Origin: Treponema sp.
GTDB taxonomy: Bacteria; Spirochaetota; Spirochaetia; Treponematales; Breznakiellaceae
Reading direction: 5' to 3'
DNA length: 9,309 bases
NCBI GenBank assembly: GCA_031278755.1
Contig: JAITJV010000127.1
Coordinates: forward strand, 1 to 9,309
Shown here: piece after piece, positions 5,459 to 9,309 of the stretch
Position numbering within the stretch: the first letter of the stretch is position 1
Layout: each line of letters starts with the position of its first letter
The notes under the pieces: generated by a model
Told to the model about the DNA's origin: nothing
The model's database searches: none
Seen by the model: only the letters and a program-made list of their open reading frames with translations
Translations under genes and position numbers: made by a program

Positions 5459-7280
5459 CGGTAATTTCTCCGGCGCGTCCTCCGCTCAGGATAAACAGCC
5501 GCTGTTCAGCCGGCCTGTATTCGGCGAGCGGTTCAGGCGCCGCGTTTTCCGCCGTTTCTGAAAACCGCGCCTCTATTTCGGGTTTTTCTCCGAACCAGGG
5601 GCTTGGCAGGAAAATCTCGGTGGGAGCCGCGGCGCCGGCATCGGAAAGAAAACGGTAGACGAATATCCTTTTCCGTCTGTCCCAGGTAAAGCGGATCGGC
5701 GTTCCCGCGGTTGCCATGGGATAGGGCCTGAGCCATCCGCCTTCGCCGCGGGGCTTTCCTTCCGAAAAGATCGACATGTCTTCGCCGTTCCAGTTGTCCC
5801 CCGTTTCATTGGTATTGTCCGAAGTGTAGTTCCAGATTGTGGAATGGAGAAGGTGCGCGTCCACTCCGTCGTAGTACCGGGAAAGGGCTTCCTCATGGAT
5901 GCGGTAATCCCCGGTTTTAAAGGCCTTCCTCCTGTTAAGATCGAAAGGGAGGCCGAATTCACCCAAAAAACAGGGCATGTCCCCCATGCGATCCCTGGTC
6001 CAGTCTACGCTTTTTTTCAGCGATTCGGAAAAATAGGCCGCTGTTTTTTTTCTTCCCAAAAGTACGCCGAATTTTTCGGTCTTCATGTTGAACCAGGGGA
6101 TGAACGTCTTGGTGAAAAGGGTAAAACCGTCGTAATGATGAAAGGCGTTGATCACATTGGGCGGATCTCCCGGACCCCAGGAAGGGTGGGATCCCGTGGA
6201 CGGTCCTTCAATAAAAAAAAGCGACGAAGGATGAGGCTCCTTCATGTTTTCAATGAACCGTATGATAAACGGCTTGAGGAAGTCTTCGGTGAAATTTGCC
6301 GGATGTCCGCGGAAAGAGGCAAAATGATCCTTTTTTAGAAGCCGGCCCCCGCCTTCTTCGGTCCAAACCCCGGACTGCAGCCAGGGGCAGGAAAAGCCCT
6401 TCCTGAACAGGGATATTCCCTCCGGGTTGAAGGTTTCATGGCCGGAAACGCGCCCCGGAGCGTAAACCGGAACTTTGACGGGACGGCCGGACGCCGCCAG
6501 CATGGTCTGGAAAGGGCTGGGCCGGGCGCCTATGGGGAGCACCGGATCTTCCGCCTGGCCCGCGTCGCGGCAGCCGATAAACCCCTGATGCGGCTCGTTC
6601 ATGATCCCCCAGCCCGCAATGGCGGCGCAGTTCTTGAGCCGCCTGAAACAGTGCCTGAACGCCGCGAGGTAGCGCTCCTGAAGCCAGTCCTGGACGCTCT
6701 TTCCTTCAATGGCAAGATCCGGGGCGTAGGTGTTTCCCCCGAAAAAAAGGGTAAAAAGCGTCGCGGACGCGTAACGGTTGTAATTGCCCGGCCATGCCAT
6801 CCTGGAACCGTCTTTACGCCGGTAAACAAGGGCGGCGCCGGTTTTTTCGATATTCCCGGTTTCCATGCCGAGTTTTTCGAGGGTCCAGACCGGGGCGCCG
6901 TCCCCCCCGGTCCAGCGGCTCCAGGCGTACTGATGGGGGTCTATGAACACCCTGATTCCCTTTGCCCCGGCTATAAGCAGCAGCTTCCGGAGGTACGCAA
7001 GGTACGCTTCGTCATAGATTCCCGGCCCCGCGTGTTCCAGCGCTTCCCAGGTAACGATCAGCCGGAGAAAGGTAAAGCCCCAGCGGGCAAGCCGCTCAAA
7101 ATGGGCGTCCGCTTCTTCAAGGGGAAAAGGCCGCCCCACAAACGACGCCCCGGCGGGATGTACAGGGGGTTCCCCGCCGGGTTTGTCTAGAGGCTGTTTG
7201 GAACTTCCCCCCAGATTACAGCCCCGCAGGAGCAATGTTCTGCCTTCATCATCAAGTAAAAAACGGCCCTTAACCTGCAT
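5436..7280 (-). CDS. GH5 glycosidase, glucosylceramidase / steryl-glucosidase-like (GH5_12 type)
   Basis: The product has 614 residues, with GGAGGAAAC directly before the ATG. There is no signal peptide, so a cytoplasmic enzyme is expected. The N-terminus, LLLRGCNLGGSSKQP, matches the LRGvNlsGSSKxP pattern of endoglycoceramidase-related proteins. The TIM barrel carries DPHQ at 114-117, the acid/base Glu229 in NEPHQGFIG and the nucleophile Glu441 in GEFGLPFDL. Residues 483-503 (WNY, then GDNWNGEDMS at 494-503) match the substrate-site signature of the fungal glucocerebrosidase and steryl-glucosidase group. From about 520 on a C-terminal beta-sandwich domain is likely. The family removes glucose from lipid glucosides with retention; the substrate here is inferred only. 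The gene converges on the transglycosylase, and its last 23 bp overlap that gene. Confidence 0.85.
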   Translation of the reverse strand: MQVKGRFLLDDEGRTLLLRGCNLGGSSKQPLDKPGGEPPVHPAGASFVGRPFPLEEADAHFERLARWGFTFLRLIVTWEALEHAGPGIYDEAYLAYLRKLLLIAGAKGIRVFIDPHQYAWSRWTGGDGAPVWTLEKLGMETGNIEKTGAALVYRRKDGSRMAWPGNYNRYASATLFTLFFGGNTYAPDLAIEGKSVQDWLQERYLAAFRHCFRRLKNCAAIAGWGIMNEPHQGFIGCRDAGQAEDPVLPIGARPSPFQTMLAASGRPVKVPVYAPGRVSGHETFNPEGISLFRKGFSCPWLQSGVWTEEGGGRLLKKDHFASFRGHPANFTEDFLKPFIIRFIENMKEPHPSSLFFIEGPSTGSHPSWGPGDPPNVINAFHHYDGFTLFTKTFIPWFNMKTEKFGVLLGRKKTAAYFSESLKKSVDWTRDRMGDMPCFLGEFGLPFDLNRRKAFKTGDYRIHEEALSRYYDGVDAHLLHSTIWNYTSDNTNETGDNWNGEDMSIFSEGKPRGEGGWLRPYPMATAGTPIRFTWDRRKRIFVYRFLSDAGAAAPTEIFLPSPWFGEKPEIEARFSETAENAAPEPLAEYRPAEQRLFILSGGRAGEITVTARGTA

Positions 7281-7352
7281 GTTTCCTCCGGAGCGCCATG
7301 AAATTTTAAAAATCTATTGATAATATTTATAATTGTAGCATAAAATGTTCAT
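7281..7352. promoter_or_regulatory. AT-rich divergent promoter region between the GH5 gene and the HEAT-repeat gene
   Basis: This 72-bp gap is almost pure A/T from 7301 to 7350, in sharp contrast to its flanks. It holds a perfect TATAAT on the plus strand (7328-7333), although no good -35 sits at the right distance, and several -10-like hexamers on the minus strand (TACAAT, TATTAT). I cannot assign the GH5 promoter to one of them. Confidence 0.5.
7317..7346 (+). promoter_or_regulatory. Putative promoter of the HEAT-repeat gene, predicting a leaderless mRNA
   Basis: TTGATA (7317-7322) and TAAAAT (7341-7346) are spaced by 18 bases; they match the -35 consensus at four of six and the -10 at five of six positions. 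Only 6 bases separate the -10 from the ATG at 7353, so RNA would begin at or next to the start codon. No ribosome-binding site is present before this ATG, which agrees with a leaderless message. Confidence 0.5.
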
Positions 7353-8546
7353 ATGAAACGATATATTGTAATTTTTATGGTCTTTTTTACCGCGGCTCTT
7401 TTTGCCCAGTCGGATGAAATGACCATGTGGAATGAACTTTATGACGGCGCCGATACCATAGAAGGAAAGCTGGTAATACTTCAGCAGGTAGCGGCATCCA
7501 ATCCTTCGGGATCGACGGAATTGTTTGCCCGCGCCCTTGACCGGCTTGTCAAGGAATACCCGGACATACGGAATAAAAATGAGCTTGCCGCCGCCGATCA
7601 GTCCGCCATTTTGCTTTCCCGGGCCCTTGGCGAAGCCCAATATGCAGACGCGGCGCCCAGCCTTTGGTTTGTGGTCCAGAATTTTCAGGGGACTCAGGAC
7701 GCCCCGCTGGCCAAATCGGACGCCCTTATAGCCCTGGGAAAGGTCAAATCGGAGCGCTACCTTCCCCAGATTGCCCAGCTTTTAAGGGATCTTAACTCCC
7801 GGCCTCCCCAGGACAGAAACACCCAGATACAGAATGAACGCATAGCCTACGGGGCCATTGTCGCCCTTGAAAACTACAAGGACCCCGCGGGGTATCTTGC
7901 CGTTTTCTTTGCTTCTACCGGCTGGTACAACGAACGGATCAAGAACCAGGCTTCGGTTTCACTTCCCCAGATCGTTGACGATCCTACCGATCCGCTTAAC
8001 GAAGTTGTTACCAGTCCCGGTTACAGTTACGAGATAAAGCACCTGGCCCTCCGTACCGAGGAGCGCTCCCAGGCGCCGGATACATCCAAGGCGAAGATCG
8101 CCCTTTCCGCCCTTACCGAAGGGTGGAAGGCTTCTACCAACGACGTGCACCAGCGGAACGAATTGTCCCAGATGCGGAAACTGGCCATCGGCATGATACG
8201 CCGCTACGGTATAGACGATCCGGCCGTTTATCCCCAGTTGGATAATTCCTACAAACGGGGAATTGACATGCAGGAAAAGCTGGATACCGTCCGCACCCTG
8301 GGCGCCCTGGGAACAGAAGACGCCGCCCGTCTTCTTGCGTCCTATATATCGGAACTGCACCAGCGCCGTCAGTCCAACAGTTTTACAAGGGATGATGAAT
8401 CGCTGATCCGGGAAATTATCCCCGCTTTGGGGCAGACAAAAAAATCGCTGGGCCGGCCCGTTCTTCTTTTGGTTCAGAATTCCGCGGCATGGACCTATGC
8501 CATAAAGGATCTGGCGGCGCAGGCTATAAAGGAATTGACTCAGTAA
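7353..8546 (+). CDS. Exported HEAT-repeat protein of unknown function
   Basis: The product is 397 residues. Residues 1-19 form a clear Sec signal peptide: MKR, a hydrophobic core, then cleavage probably after ALFAQ. There is no lipobox Cys, so a periplasmic or surface-exposed soluble protein is expected. The rest is almost all helical. Repeated A-x-x-AL patterns fit degenerate HEAT repeats, for example 117-148, 161-188, 307-332 and 350-375, with a last helix IKDLAAQAIKEL at 384-395. No catalytic motif is visible. HEAT solenoids serve as protein-binding scaffolds; the partner here is unknown. The start is fixed by the signal peptide. The gene is divergent from GH5 and convergent with the PTS IIA gene, so it is probably transcribed alone. 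Confidence 0.8.
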   Translation: MKRYIVIFMVFFTAALFAQSDEMTMWNELYDGADTIEGKLVILQQVAASNPSGSTELFARALDRLVKEYPDIRNKNELAAADQSAILLSRALGEAQYADAAPSLWFVVQNFQGTQDAPLAKSDALIALGKVKSERYLPQIAQLLRDLNSRPPQDRNTQIQNERIAYGAIVALENYKDPAGYLAVFFASTGWYNERIKNQASVSLPQIVDDPTDPLNEVVTSPGYSYEIKHLALRTEERSQAPDTSKAKIALSALTEGWKASTNDVHQRNELSQMRKLAIGMIRRYGIDDPAVYPQLDNSYKRGIDMQEKLDTVRTLGALGTEDAARLLASYISELHQRRQSNSFTRDDESLIREIIPALGQTKKSLGRPVLLLVQNSAAWTYAIKDLAAQAIKELTQ

Positions 8547-8556
8547 ATTGAATGAG

Positions 8557-8633
8557 GGCGTTTCGCCGCCCGGGGCGGAACAGGAAACGCTCAAAAACCC
8601 GGCTGGTTCCGCCGCACATCATGCGCGGCGGAA
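8557..8633. terminator. Two GC-rich hairpins between convergent genes, possible bidirectional terminator
   Basis: The first structure combines GGCG-TTT-CGCC (8557-8567) with the rival stem CCGCC/GGCGG (8566-8578). The second is TTCCGCCGC (8607-8615) with GCGGCGGAA (8625-8633), a perfect 9-bp stem. On the plus strand it is followed only by TTCCCTTT, and on the minus strand a T5 run comes 11 bases later. The position between two converging genes suggests termination, but the T-tracts are weak. Confidence 0.5.
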
Positions 8634-8652
8634 TTCCCTTTGCCGGACGGCT

Positions 8653-9099
8653 TTATTCGGCCAGGATGCGCAGTATCGCTTCAGGCGTGTCCGCGTTGAG
8701 GATCTCCTGCCTTTTTTCCGAGCTTTTGAAGAGGAGGCTTATTTCTGCCAGAAACTGCAGATGGGGGCCGGTTTTTTCTACCGGTGAAAGGGTCATAATG
8801 AAAATGCGGCAGGGTTCGTGATCCAGTGAATCAAAATCGACCGGTTTTTCGGAAATCCCTATACAGGCGACAAGGTCGTGTATAGTGGCGCTTTTCCCGT
8901 GGGGAATCGCGATGCCGTGTTTCATCCCTGTGGACATTTTTTGTTCCCTGTCCATAACTGCCGCATAAGCCGCTTCCCTGTCCTGTATCTTCTTCGCCGC
9001 CACAAGCATATCAAGCAGTTCGTTGATAATCTCTTCTTTTGCGGCGCCTTTGAGGTGCAGATTGATGGTTTCCGCGGTTAGAACCGTTTTGATGTTCAT
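8653..9099 (-). CDS. ptsN: PTS system EIIA (type 2, PtsN / fructose-IIA-like) stand-alone protein
   Basis: The product is 148 residues from the ATG at 9099, close to the usual size of a lone EIIA-2 domain. A longer reading from 9228 would run through the promoter and into the inverted repeat, so it is rejected. The phosphorylation site is His67 in GMKHGIAIPHGKS. The second conserved His is His113 in GPHLQFLAEIS. EIIA takes phosphate from HPr and passes it to EIIB or, for PtsN, acts as a regulator. No EIIB, EIIC or permease gene is next to it, which favours a regulatory role, but the two cannot be told apart by sequence alone. GAGG lies only 2 bases before the ATG, too near for a normal ribosome-binding site. 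Confidence 0.87.
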   Translation of the reverse strand: MNIKTVLTAETINLHLKGAAKEEIINELLDMLVAAKKIQDREAAYAAVMDREQKMSTGMKHGIAIPHGKSATIHDLVACIGISEKPVDFDSLDHEPCRIFIMTLSPVEKTGPHLQFLAEISLLFKSSEKRQEILNADTPEAILRILAE

Positions 9100-9106
9100 A
9101 TCCTCT

Positions 9107-9135
9107 AGTTTAAGATCCGTCCGGTGAAAAGTCAA
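9107..9135 (-). promoter_or_regulatory. Strong promoter of the PTS IIA gene, predicting a leaderless mRNA
   Basis: On the minus strand TTGACT (9135-9130) and TAAACT (9112-9107) are spaced by 17 bases, matching the consensus at five and four of six positions. Seven bases separate the -10 from the ATG at 9099, so RNA would start at or within a base or two of the start codon. Confidence 0.6.
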
Positions 9136-9216
9136 GATTGTAACGATAGTTTTCCCGGACCGCGGTATATTCCGGAAAAACAGGTTGAAACGCGGGGAAA
9201 AATCATCCAATAAATA

Positions 9217-9309
9217 GTGTCTGTCCATAATGTAGACACATTATGGACAGACTACCTTAAAAAACGCATGTTGCGTACCGTTTTGGCACAAAACGGGAGC
9301 AACTGCAAG
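9217..9309 (+). CDS. Possible start of a small HTH (Fis-type) protein, cut by the window edge
   Basis: A plus-strand frame is open from GTG at 9217 (an in-frame TAA precedes it at 9211) to the edge, 31 codons. An in-frame ATG lies at 9262. The part LKKRMLRTVLAQNGSNCK resembles the first helix and turn of a Fis-type helix-turn-helix, where the pattern is a helix, then GN, then an Ala-rich helix. No good ribosome-binding site precedes either start, and the reading crosses the inverted repeat. It may be a regulator gene, a transposase fragment or chance. Confidence 0.3.
   Translation, partial: MSVHNVDTLWTDYLKKRMLRTVLAQNGSNCK
9219..9252. repeat. 34-bp perfect inverted repeat at the right edge
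   Basis: GTCTGTCCATAATG (9219-9232) and CATTATGGACAGAC (9239-9252) are exact reverse complements, 14 bp per arm with a 6-base spacer TAGACA. A nested pair GTGTC (9217-9221) and GACAC (9235-9239) also exists. There is no T-tract, so it is not a typical terminator. Its place between the PTS IIA gene and whatever begins at the right edge suggests an operator, or the end of a mobile element. Confidence 0.85.

Noticed and set aside
6438..7190. 250-codon plus-strand ORF inside the GH5 gene
   Set aside because: Proline/arginine/glycine-rich shadow of the GH5 frame, which carries all catalytic motifs.
9100..9228. N-terminal extension of the PTS IIA protein by 43 residues
   Set aside because: The stretch includes a good promoter and part of the inverted repeat; family length fits the ATG at 9099.

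Overview
The window is a GC-rich bacterial segment (G+C clearly above half by eye), densely packed with genes on both strands. It most resembles a treponeme-type spirochaete. That assignment is an inference from the gene mix: a Rex regulator, a three-domain-with-ACT SerA, a lone PTS IIA protein and a HEAT-repeat exported protein. There is no rRNA or other decisive marker, so the genus stays open.

Layout. Positions 1-1225 (minus strand) hold the N-terminal 408 residues of an FkbH-type HAD-superfamily protein that runs off the left edge. Positions 1429-5458 (plus strand) are an apparent operon: rex, serC, serA and a membrane-anchored lytic transglycosylase. It starts with a sigma70-like promoter and a perfect 16-bp Rex operator placed right at the rex start. 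Positions 5436-7280 (minus strand) encode a 614-residue GH5 glycosidase of the glucosylceramidase / steryl-glucosidase type; its 3' end overlaps the transglycosylase by 23 bp. After an AT-rich divergent promoter region, 7353-8546 (plus) encodes an exported HEAT-repeat protein. Two GC-rich hairpins separate it from a convergent PTS IIA (PtsN-like) gene at 8653-9099 (minus). The right edge carries a 34-bp perfect inverted repeat and the first codons of a possible plus-strand ORF.

How the genes may work together. SerA and SerC catalyse the first two steps of serine synthesis from 3-phosphoglycerate, and SerA produces NADH. Rex senses NADH/NAD+, so a Rex-controlled rex-serC-serA transcript would tie serine synthesis to redox state. 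The Rex here has lost both members of the Tyr-Asp pair known to couple NADH binding to DNA release, so its sensing may be altered. FkbH, the transglycosylase and the GH5 enzyme all point to glycan, lipid or envelope chemistry, but no shared pathway is shown.

The items most worth a second look are: the altered Rex sensor beside its own operator; a palindrome-packed insert in the start of the transglycosylase gene; the eukaryote-like GH5 enzyme; two genes whose promoters predict leaderless mRNAs; and the large palindrome at the right edge. I did not find a CRISPR array, an intact IS element or a recognisable defence system.
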